Shown here: positions 41,196-52,800 of the stretch, piece after piece
Position numbering within the stretch: position 1 is the stretch's first letter
Layout: every line of letters begins with the position of its first letter
Source: Euglena gracilis
Taxonomy: Eukaryota > Euglenida > Euglenophyceae > Euglenales
Direction: 5' to 3'
Assembly (NCBI GenBank): GCA_039621445.1
Contig: CP154954.1
Span: 48,897,847 to 48,961,846, forward strand
Length of the DNA stretch: 64,000 nucleotides
Translations under genes and position numbers: made by a program
The notes under the pieces: generated by a model
Seen by the model: only the letters and a program-made list of their open reading frames with translations
Databases searched by the model: none
What the model was told of the DNA's origin: nothing

Positions 41196-43644
41196 ACGTT
41201 GCAGGCAGTCCCCAGCCCTGCCCAGGGGATTTCTTTGTCATGTTTTCAACCCTTGCCCCCCCCCCCCCCCGTTGGATCGGAGGAGCAATGGGCTGCTGCA
41301 TCTTTTGTTCGGGGGGACAGAGCGTAGATGTGATTGGTTTGGATTGATTTGGGCTAGACTTAAATCGACCAAGTAAATGCGCTTTCATGAAATGAAATAC
41401 CATTGCAAATTGTCCAGGGACAGAAGGACTCCCCCAAAGCCCGAAACATGTTTATTCTCCCCAGGAATCTGCCAAGGTCTGTAGATCGCTTTGGATACGC
41501 CTAATACATCTAATTCTGTTTTTCACCACCAACTTATTGTAGGGGTATCAAGCATTCAGTGGGCTGGGCATCTTTGGACCCACTTTTGGGCAATCCAAGA
41601 TGGAAACCCTGCCAACACAAGCTGAGGGGGAAATGACTTAGGCAAGGTGCTAAAAATGGCCCAAAACGACCTAAAATAGCCCAAATGGTTGCCTTGTTCA
41701 AGTCACCCCCCCCCAGCCTGTGTTGACAGCCTATGCTGCCATCTTGTATTGCCCAAAGTTGCGCCCAAAGCTGCCCAGCCCAGTATGGCTTGCCTCGCCC
41801 CCCCCCCCTGCCTGAGGTTTGGCTTGGCATACAGAATGGGTCACAAGTCGAAAAAATATTATTATGCCCTCATGGGATTGGCCTCAATTTTACACAGCCC
41901 GTTGCGGCTGCTTAAAGATTAAACAAAGGTCACAGCTGTTTGTTTTACTGACTGCTTTTCGATCCAATGTACCCCCTGACTCCGCTTTTGCGCCTTTCTT
42001 CCCAGGATGGCACTCCGCGTTTTCTGTGAATTTCCGAACTAACACCTCTGGCCAGGGGTACCCCAGTGTGCCCCAGGGTCAGTTTGTCAGTTTGTCAGTT
42101 TGGGGGAAGGTTCATCAAGCAGCGCCCCATGAGCTGGTCTGTAGAAGGACGTCCGATGATCACCTGCGATCGCACACATCAGGAAAATCATGGCGCGCAT
42201 TTCAAATTTGCTGTTGGACATAGTTCTCTCCCCAATCGGCGACTGGCGCGTCGTACGGCCCCTGCGGTGAGCCGCCGCAGACCATCCTGCCGGCGACCCT
42301 CTCCCGTGAGTGTCCGCCCCTCGTCTGCCGTTCTCTGTTACCCCCGTCTGCTCCCCTCCCCCTCCCACCTGTCCGTGAGAGCCAGCTTTGCCGGCATGCC
42401 AAACTCACCAAAATTGGCGCCTCTCCCTCCCACCCTCTTTTCCTGCGGTTGGCAACAAAATCTCGTTGGTTCTTGTGGCAGTGCAGGTCGTGCAGATGTG
42501 GGGGGGTCCAGGCCAAAACCCCACCACTGGGGATGGTCTGTCGTTTGAACCGAAGGTTGAAGCAGTGTAATTTTGAAAAGTGGTGGGAATTTTTAGGGCT
42601 TTTGTTTGCTTGGCCCAACCCCTGTATTTTCTCAGAAAGAATGTCAAAAAAGGCTTTACGCCGATTTTTTTGCATTATTTCTTTGGAAAATCCTTGCCCA
42701 AAAAGATCCCAAAATTATATCTCCGACCGATTTTGAAGGCAATAAGTTTTTGTTAGCCTTTAACTACTGGGCCCCCCTGGGGGACCAATAGTTAAGCCTT
42801 AAACTACTGGGCCCCCCTGGGGGCCCAATAGTTAAACAAGGGTGGTTCACTTTCTCGAACGCAAGCTGATGGGGTTTCGACAGCATTTTTGGGGTTGTTT
42901 TCCTTCTTTTTTTTTTAGGGGTAGGGCTCACAATTATCGTTCCAAAAAGATTTAAGGTTAGGGTTAGGCCAAAATTAGGGCGTTCGGCCGAAATTGAGCC
43001 CAAATTCTTGCGTAAATTCGGCCTGATTTAGGATTAATGGCCTAAACCTAACTGCAAAGTGCCAGGGAAAAAATTGGCAGCCTTTAATTACAGGCCCGGT
43101 AGCTAAACAAAAGGATCGGACCCCACAATCGCCTCTCCACGGAGTTCTCCTGGACAAACGGAGTTGTCATGGACAAACACGCAGTATGGAAGTTGTAATG
43201 ATAGGGGTTAGGGTTAGGGATAGGGTTGCCCTGGAATGCGCCACTGTTTAGGTGGGGGGCCTCCCCCGGGAACCCCATTATAAAAAAAATGACCAACAGC
43301 CTCCGATGCCCCTGTTTGGGGCTGGAAAACTGATGTTGTGAAACTGCAGCCTTCTCTTTCCTGGATTCCTGCGGTGCTGGACCCCCTCCCACAGATTTGT
43401 TTAACACTGCGTGACCCTCCCCCCCCCTTCTTGGCACTCCCGGGGGGAGTTCGACTAAAGGTGAGTGGGATGGGGCCACCCCCCCCCCCCGGGAGTCCGG
43501 TGGTCCCAACCTCTGCTGGGCTTCCGCACCTCCTCCTCCGGCGTTCCCACCGACAGTGTGAATGACCCCCCCGCCGTCCTCGGCCTCGTCCCCAAACCCC
43601 TAAATTAGGACCTCCCCCGGCCGTTCCCCAGCCCCACACACCAT
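41196..43644. other. Spacer upstream of the PstS-like receptor gene
   Basis: No exon supported. It holds T-run/C-run patches, a TTAGGG-like tract at 43205-43225, and a short inverted repeat around AACTACTGGGCCCCCCTGGG at 42762-42838. The promoter of the receptor gene should be near its right end, but I see no convincing TATA or initiator motif. Confidence 0.45.
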
Positions 43645-43810
43645 ATGCGTGGGCTGCGCCTCCTTGCCCTGGCCCTGCTGGCCGGCATGGCCATCGCCGT
43701 GGGCGACGCCATCGTCGGGGCCGGCACGGCCCTCCCTGTGGCGGTGTTTGCCGACGCCCGCTCCGCGTACCGCTTCGCCACCCCCGGCGTGGAGGTGCAG
43801 TACTCGGCAG
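43645..43810 (+). CDS. Receptor exon 1: signal peptide and start of PstS-like module 1
   Basis: It starts at an ATG and reads MRGLRLLALALLAGMAIAVG, a classic signal peptide (basic n-region, Leu/Ala core, small residues before cleavage). Then come DAIVGAGTALPVAVFADARS and AYRFATPGVEVQYSA. This matches the opening strand of PstS (xxGAGxxxPxxxxxxW......PGVxVxYxx). The donor is GTGAGT at 43811, leaving phase 1. Confidence 0.85.
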
Positions 43811-46800
43811 GTGAGTCCCGGGCCGGCATCTGCCGCCTCGAGCAGGCTTCGGCCTGCGTTTGCAGTACTGCTGGGAGGAAGGGTTAGCTGGCAAGGTATT
43901 CTCCAGTGACCGGTGTGAAGCGCTGGAACTTTTTTTTTATTCCCAAACCCTGCCAAAATACCTGTTGGCATTTTTTTTAGTATTTTTTTGGCGGCCAAAA
44001 CGAAGCACATTAAAACCCTCATTTTCACCTCAGCGCACAGCGCTTCCTCGGGGGCCGCTCAAGCAAAATTTGGGCACGGCTTGTCCACAACTTGGACCCC
44101 ACCACGTCCTGACCGACTCCCGCCTCCATCTTTCAGAGCGGGGATTAATTCCAATAGAATCCATTATCAGGGGGGGCTGTAGCTAAACAGAGGGATGGCA
44201 GCCACTCAATGTTCTGACAACTTGTGGCTGCAGCTTGCCTCTGTGTTTTTTCGGATTTTTTTTCTCACAATCCCCAAGGTGCCAGAAGTTCCTTTTTAAG
44301 AATTGAGTTCAAAATTGTATGATTTTGCCATTTTTGGTGCCAATTCCGGGTCGGGGCAGGGTTGAATATAAGGGAGGTTAAGGGTTTGGAAGTTAAGGGA
44401 TTGTACCCCCCCCCTGTCCAGGAGAGGCCAATCTCAGGCGGCTAATCTTGCACATGATTGCATGGTGTGGCACCCACAGGAAAAGTATTTCGGCACGTAG
44501 GGCAACTTTGAAGGGGCATTTGGGAATCCATTTCAATTACCTTGTCCCCCAGTACTGACTCGCACCCCTAAATAACCGATAATCATGCCCTGGTGGGCAA
44601 AAATGCACAATTAATATGCAGTTGGCGTGTTCCTTTGCGCCATTGCTCAAAGACGCCTCTTTCTTGAAAGTCCTAATAAATGACACCAGGCTCCTGAGAT
44701 GTGATCACGATGTGCTCTGGTGCCCTAGGGTTGCACGGGGAAGTGCAGAGACTTTGAACGTTCGGGTCCCGACAGCATACAGCACACGTACACCTCACAT
44801 GTGCATTTGGGATCTGACCAACAGCTGCTTCAACAACCTTGGATGTTGCTGGAACGATTCGGGGCAGGTCAGAGTGAGCCTGCACGAGACCATGCACGGC
44901 GTTTTTTTATATAAACTTTTTTATAAACAATTGTTGGTTCTTTTGTGCAACTGCGCAAAGGAACCGGGGGGGGGGACCCCACCCAGTTCCTTTGCGTAAT
45001 TGCAAACCCTTGCAATTGCGACCCCCGGAACCCCCCCCCAGGGTCCAGATGGTGGTTTTTTTCTAGTGGACCCCGTAGTCTTTAAGCTGAAGCCTGGCAT
45101 CGAGGCTTTCGCGGCAGAGTGTGGCCCGGCAGACACCCTGCAGGGCCCAGCCCTGGACGGTGTGGACTTCGCTGCGTCAGCCAGGGCCTCCATTTTCTCC
45201 TCGCGCTTTTTGTGGGCGTTGGGTTTTTTTTTGCACGTCAAGTTCATCGCAAATTTTGAAAGAGCAACCATTTCCTCGGCTCCACGCTACTCGGCTAAAT
45301 CTTCTGGCTGGTTGTGTGTAACGTTTTTCTTGGTATAATTTATGTGTGTATCATTTTTATAGAACCCAGGGTTTTGTCGAGAACATCGCCAAAGCCCTCA
45401 CCCCTGCGTGCACCCCGTGTGCCACAGTTGTTTCGACAATCAATGGCAGACCTGTTTCAGACTGTGGCACTCAACCAATCGGACTACAACAAGTACCCCG
45501 ACATCCAGATGTACCCGGTACTGGCCACTGCCATTGTCCCTGTGTACAATTTGAACGGGCCGCAAAACCTCATCCTGAGCACTACAGTGCTGTCGCAGAT
45601 CTTCAGTGGGCAAATCAAGTATGCTTTATTCCTCCATCCCCCTGACATTTGAGTGAATCCTCCCCCAACTGAGAAATTTTTGTGTCTCTATGCATGAAGA
45701 AGCAGCCTGACAACAAGAAGTCAAAAGTCCTCCATTTCGCTGGGGAATTTGTGTCACAAGAGGACAATGCAGCGTTCGGGCTTGGGGATTCGTAAGATGC
45801 CACCCCCTGCCCTCCCCCATTCTATTCGGCCATGGGCCTCCAACCAACACACAGTTGGTGTTCCGGCCCCGGCCCCCCATTCCCTTCCCTGCAGGGCGTG
45901 GGACGACAGCCGCATCAAATCCAGCAACCCCAATTTCACGTCCTGGAAGGTCCCCACCAAACATACATCTCTTTCGGGCATGTCACCCCCCCTCGATTTA
46001 GGCCCGGACCATGGATGCATTCAACAACTGTGAACCCACCCCGGGGGGTCGGGGGTTTTTTGAGAGTAGATGGGTGGGTTGGGGGCTGCTGGACCCCCCC
46101 CCCCCGGGTTTCTGCCGATTTGTTAGAGTTTTGGGTTGACCCTTGGGGGGGTTGTGGGTGGGTGGGTTTTTGAAAGAAGTGGGTGGGTGGGTTTGGGCCT
46201 GGAGAAAAAGTGCCCCCCCCCCCTCTGGGGTTCACTGGGTGCATCCATGGCCCGCACAACCCCCCCCCCCCCCGAGGAATTCTCCCAAGTAAGCGAGCCA
46301 GCCCGACAAACTCTCAACCCAAAGCTTTCAACCCAACAAACTTTCAACGACAGTGAATTTTTTCAAGAAAAGGTTTTTGGTGCATGCGTTTTGCCACATG
46401 TTTTGAAACCAATGTTTGGGTGTGAGTTTTTTGGCAGTTACCATTTTGGGACTTCGCAGCTCAGTACCTCAGGCCTTCCGCCTCGCAGCTCAGTACAACC
46501 GGAGCCCCCCACCCACCACCCAGGGAACAGGGAAGCTAGCCAGCCCAAATTTGTACCCCGGCCAGCAACCTCTCCGGGTCCTTCAAGAGATGGATGCCCC
46601 CAACCAGTCCATCGAACTGGTGACCAGGGCTGTCCCATGCACCACAGCACACAGAATGAGAGTGGGCCTCCATATGCCCTTTGGTTTTGAAGCACCCCCC
46701 CATGTCCAATGACCACCCCCCTCCAGTCGAAGGACACAATTTCGGAGGTTCGGCACGGCGCGAAGCGCTGGGCCGAAAGTTTTTGGCCCCAAAATTGGCC

Positions 46801-49800
46801 AGCATTCGGCCAAAACGCCATTTTTGGCATTCTTCGGGCAAAAAAAAATGTGTCAAAATTGCCCAAAAATTTTTTTGGGTGCAAAGCGCCGGGAAGAAAA
46901 TTTGACCTTTTGGGGGGTGGGCTCCCGGGTGCCCTCCAGCTTTTTTAGACCCCTTGTCCAACGACAACCCCCCCCCCCAGTCGGAGGACAGAGGTTACTG
47001 GTCGTTGGACATAAGGGGGGGTGTGGGGCTGCCTGGCAGGGCCCAGCCCTGCCGGCGGTCCTCCAGGACGCCAGCGACACAACGGCGGTGTTCAAGACCG
47101 CGCTGTACGCCTTCTCCCGCACGTTTGCCAACTCCGTGGAGGTGAGCGGCCGCCCCTCCTGGGGCAACCTGCCCGCCCCGCTGCCGGGTCCTTGGGTTCG
47201 GTCAGCAGGGGGTTTTGTTTGGGCGGCCGGCAGTGTGGGTCGGGGGCGGGTGTGTTGCTGATCGGTGTTCGGCCGGCAACGATCGCGGCAATCTCAACAT
47301 CCAATGACTCATCGTTGAAGGGACCGGCCCTCTGCACCAACTGGCACATCCCTTGGCGAATTCCCCAGCGAAATGGAGGATTACTGACTCAGCTGAGTCC
47401 CTGCTTTGACGTCCCTGGACATATGACTTTGAATTGAATTTGAATTTATTCTTGACCCCCCACAAAGAAGCCTGTTTTATGCTTGTGCAGTATTTCAAAC
47501 CCGTTAAGGTGGTTCAACTTGTGAGGGGTGTTTTGGGGATTGTGATCAAAGTCCCAACACCAAACATTTTTGTGAGTTTTCCGACGTATTTTTGCCCAAT
47601 TTTGCTGATTTTATAGCGGGAACTGCTGCACACCAACTCCTGGCAGAAAATGTACTCCCCATGTACCTCATGTACCCCCCTTGCCCTAGCGGCCACCCCT
47701 AAATTATGACCACCCCCGGTGCAGGTTGTAGGTCAGGGGGTGTGTATGACCCCCCCCCCGGTCGGGGGTTGCAGGAACCCGGTCGTTGGGCAGGGGGGGG
47801 AGCAGGTAAATGGTACAGGTAATTTTTCAGGATTAAAATGTGCAATTTTTTTCTATTCATGCAGCCAGTGCTCGCCTGTCCGAGCTTCTGGTGGGGGTGT
47901 ATTGGGTCGCAGGATCTGCGGGCCCCCGGGGATTTCATGTCTGCGGGGGCGAGCAGGGGGGCAACAGAATTCATGAAGTGCGGTGAAGTCCAACGGAGGC
48001 CGATGGCCGCAAACCCAAAAGTGCGGCGGATACGGCCCAACATCCACACACACGACGGCCGGACGCCTGCACGTGTGCCTTCATTTCGCGTGCCCCGCCA
48101 CGCGGCCCGCCGATGCCAGCGCCCGGCACTGGGGCGGGGCGGACCCCCACCCGGGCGCGGGGCCCCGAGGCCCTCACCAGCTACGTGTTCCGCACCCCGT
48201 GGACCCTCGGCTACGCCCCCTTCCAGCACGCCGTGCAGTGCAACGTCTCCCAGGTCATGGTCTCCAAGTCCTCGGGCGTGGCGGTGCAGGCCTCCTTGGC
48301 CCAGGCCCCTTCTTTGCGAGCACCGGTCCGCCCGGGGGAAAGGGATTGCTACCCCCCCCCCCAATAGAAGCATGAGTGCGCGTATGGCGGACCGCCGCCT
48401 TCGGCGGCGGGGGGTGCGCTTCTATTTGGACCCTACCTGCGTGATTTTTGTTGATTTCCTTTTGAAATCCCATCAAAATGGGAGGGGTGCCCTTGTAGCG
48501 GACCGCCACCTTCGGCGAAGGCAGCGGGTGGTGTGTTTTATTTGGACCCTGCACTTGTGGCGGCCCCGCCCTTCTATTAGGGGGGGGGGGGGGTTACGCC
48601 AGAGTTGGTGGTGGGGGGGGGGGCTGTCCCAATACCGTGGGAACAGTTACCCTCCCAGATTTGGTGTTTTCCCACAATCCCTTGGCACCCGTTTGCAGTG
48701 GGCAGGCCAGAGAGGTTTGGGATCTTGGGATCTGGGAAGAGAGGCCTGCGACGGACAGCATTACGTTTGCGGTGCTGGAGAAGGGCTCCAGTTTCGGGGG
48801 CTCCACGGGGCGGTCATATTCCTCGGGGGCTTCCGGCTCCTCCTGGTCTGGCGGTTCCTCCGGCTCATATAACCGACCCTCCAACGTCAGCTACTCCTCC
48901 CAGAATGTGGCATACCGCAAATCCACCTCTTTCGGTTGGTTGGTTTATTGCTCCCCAGCCTGTTGCTTGTGTGTGACCTTCCAGCAATTCAGTAATGTTT
49001 GATGCCGCCATGCATGTTTGTTTCGGATTCTGAATGCACAACCTCAATAATGAGGTTGCATAACGCGGTGTGTCACTGATTGGGTTGTGCACATTCATAA
49101 AGGCCATTGCGAAGAAGAAATCCCTTAGTAAGAGATGAGGCAGACAATCGGATGTGCAGTTCTTTATTTTTTTTTTAACCAAATCATCCATGCTGGGCTG
49201 AGAAGTCACCGTGAATCTCCCAAAATCTCCACAAGCCCCAATGACAGCCATAGTACACATATTCCCCGGCACACAAGAAGGAAATCCCCCGCCCGTATTT
49301 TTCCGCACTTTTTTTGTCAAAGAAACACTGAGTCCATAGAATTTCTGAACAACGTGCATGTGAACATCTGTGATCTCCAGGTGAGCAATCTGATTGGAGT
49401 AGCACAGCCACTGTGAATCATTTGGCCTTCATCTCATCTCACCGGGACATGGAAGAAATCACACATACCCAAATCTGTAGTTGCCGTTTGAACATTTTTG
49501 GATGGTCTCCCTGCATTTTGTATTTTGCTGCACTTTTAGGTCTTCAGCGTGGACAGTGTACTCCTGGACAGGTCAAAAGGTGCATTCCACTGCCTCACAG
49601 CGGACCTGACCAACGCCCGCGGCGACAACACGCCTTCTTTTTAAGGGAGTTTGGCGGAAGGGAAGGCAGTGGGAAGCGTCTTCGACCCCCCCCCCGGGGT
49701 GTGTGTGATTTTGTCCGCCAACAGCACAAGCACCCTGCTCACCCATGCTCAGGGTGTTAACTGGGTGTTGGTTTTGTACAGGGTGGAGGGGTGCCTGGGG

Positions 49801-52800
49801 GGAAGGGGGTTCCCTCCCCCTTCAGACCAAAGGGGGGCAGTTGGGGACTCCCGAGAACCACAAAAAATATTCGGCACTTCGCACTGGGAAGATAATTTTT
49901 TTTCAAAAAATGTTCAAAACCGCGATTTTTGAGCGTTCTTCAAGGCTAAAATATTTTCCAACCAGTTTTGTGCCAAATTTTTTTCCGAGATCCGACCCCC
50001 CCCCCCTTACATGACATACGTGCATTCACACGCAATCACTCTGCACTAGCTTCCCCAATAATTATGAAGGGTTGTTCCAAACGTTATATGTGTCCATTGT
50101 GCATTTCTACTTACATGCGTATGTACATACATACACATACATGCATTCATGCATGCATCATGCACACACATACGGCGGGATGGGGCCGAGACCAGGGGTT
50201 CTTTTAGTCTTGGACCTCCTCCCCCGGGGGGGGGGAGGGTGGGTGGGTCCCTTGGTCCCCCTCCCCCCCCCCGGGGGGGAGTGGGGGCAGGTGCTGGTGG
50301 GTATATCTTTTTCGGCCGAAATTTTTTAAAAGGGTGCTATTTTTAGCATTTTCGGGCAAAAGTGGGTGGGTCCCCCGGGACCCCCCCCTCCCCCCGGGGG
50401 GGCTCACCCCAGGGGGTGGGTGGGTGGGTACCGACCCCCTCCCCCCCCCCCCCGGTCTTAAAAAAACCCCTGGTCGAGACCCCCCCCCTGCTCATTTGAT
50501 ACCCTGCCCGTGCTTGTTAAAAAGAAGCCCGGCAACAACGCGTGGCCCATCGTGACGTACAACTACGTCGTGCTGCGGAAGTCCACCCTGAGGGCCGGCG
50601 CCACCTGCGACACGGTGCGGGCGACCGTGGCGTTCTGGCAGTGGTTCCTCACCGCGACTGTGCCCCGGGAGTCGCATTCAGTGGCTGTTACCCCTGCCAT
50701 CTCCTGTGGAGGGCAGTGCATTCTCATCCATTTTGACCCTGGAGTTTTTTTGGAGGGAGTGAAGTTTTTCTTGAAAGAGTTTTGTTGTCGCAGTGTGGGC
50801 GGAAAGTGTCTTCACACTCTCGCTTCACAGTGCCGGGTGTGTGTTTCCCCTCCCCATGAGCAGCACCCTGAGGCTGTGGTGCCCCCCCTCAGGATGACAA
50901 ATGGAGCAGCCTGCCCAGAGGTCCACAGAGTTCCTCGCATCACTGAGCACCCGCCGTCCCAGATTGGGACTCCGGCCGCCTCCCGGCCCTCCGATTGAGA
51001 GCGTCGCCCAGGACCACTACTTCGTCCAGCCGCCCGATGCGGTGCGGTCCATGGTGGTGCGGCGGGGCCCTTTCTTTGGGGGGAGGGGTCAAACACCAGG
51101 CATCACACCCTGACATTGTTCTCATAATACATACAGGGAGTATTTTTAAGGCGTAAGTTTAAATTGACGCCTCTTTTTTTTGGCGTAAATTTTAAATATT
51201 TAAGGATTTTTCAAAAGTTCTTTAAGGTTTTTTTTTTTCAAGGCTTTAAGGCATTTCTAATTTTTAAGGCATCTATTTTCCAGGCAAGTCCAAGGGCCAT
51301 CCCGGCATCAAACGCAGGCCAAAAATAAGTCGAACCCGCCATTTTTTCCCCAATAGACAGTGTTCCAGCGATGCCAGAAATCATTTTCCCCTGGATTTGG
51401 CTTGTTTTTGCCGAGGTTTTGCAACTTCATTTTCAGCTCTATTTTCAAAAAAAAATCCCCAAAATGATTTTTAAAGGTATTTAAAGTAATCAAAGGCATT
51501 TTGGCCGAAGCTTTTCAGGCGGTTTTTTTGAGGGGTTTCAAGGTTTTTAAGGCGAATAAAAGTACCCCCTGAATACATCTTTTTAAAGTCTTTTTATTGC
51601 TTTTTCTACATCAATCTTTCCTCTGAAGCGCAGATTGTGCTTGGCCAATGTGACCCTTGCAACAGTTGTTCACAGCAGCATTTCACAAAACAGTTTTTTG
51701 TGGGCACCGGAAATGATTTCGTGGTTTCAAAGAAAATTGCCACGCTGCATTTTATTTGGGGGTTGTGCTCAGCGAGTCAGTCCCCTCCCCCAGGATTCCT
51801 GACAACGCCGAGTGCTGCCACGTACCTGCCTGTCCACCGGGGCTGGCAGAAGGGGCCCCAGGGCAGCGGCTGGCAGGGGACGTCACGTGTGCCGGCCAGC
51901 CGGTGGCTCAGGTGGCGGTGGTGCGGCAGGAGGCCGCCGCCGGGGAGGCCAGCGTGTCGGAAGTCCTCCAGCGACCAGGGAGGGACGCCCGCAACAGCCA
52001 CGCTTTTGCCACAGGGGTGGTAGGTCACGGGAGGCTGGTTCGTGGGAGGTAGGCTCGCGGCCGGCCGCCACCCAACCAAATCGCCACTTTGGTTGGGTCG
52101 CGGCCGGCCGCGGCCAGCTGTGGCCCAACCAAATGACCGTAACTGGTTGGACCACAGCCGGCCGCGGCCCGACCAACGGCTACTCTAACCCTAACACTTC
52201 TCTTTGAAGTCTTGAAATTTTTGAGTGTAGCTGCAGCCGGTTGCTCAGAAATGTGACAAATTGGCCCCTACAAGGTAACCCCCCCCCCCAAATTAAAAGC
52301 CCCCCCGGCTTTATATTTGGACGGGATTTCAAGGCCCTCAGGGGGGGCTTTATATTGGGGGGGGGGCTTTATTCGGCGGTGAAAATCAAACTTTCTCGAT
52401 TGGCCTCTATGCCAAATTTTCATTGTGTACCCCCTATTTTTTCGTGAAAATGTGCCAAAATGGAGCATTTCTGCGAAAAAAATGTTGTATCCACCCAAAA
52501 TTTTTCCACTTTTTCCTGAATGACACCAGCGTCTGGCTCCACGTCAGGGGGGGGGGGTGGCTTTAAATTTGGGCGGCAAAACCAAACCCCCCAGGGGGGG
52601 CTGTATATTTGGGGGGGGGGGTTACCAGCTACCCCAACTAGGGTTAATACACATGGGGGGACCATCGCTCGGCACCTTCGGCGCCTCGCTCAGGTCCCCC
52701 CAAGTTTTTAACCCCAGTTGGGCGGCTCTTTGGGTTCGCTGAGTCCCCTGTAGAGGCCAATATAACAACGTTGAGCGGGAAGGGTTCAACTATTTGCATG

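Noticed and set aside
44616-44999. 127-codon ATG frame with SCFNNLGCCWNDSG, vaguely trefoil-like
   Set aside because: It lies in the intron between receptor exons 1 and 2, which join perfectly in phase without it. The Cys pattern is incomplete.
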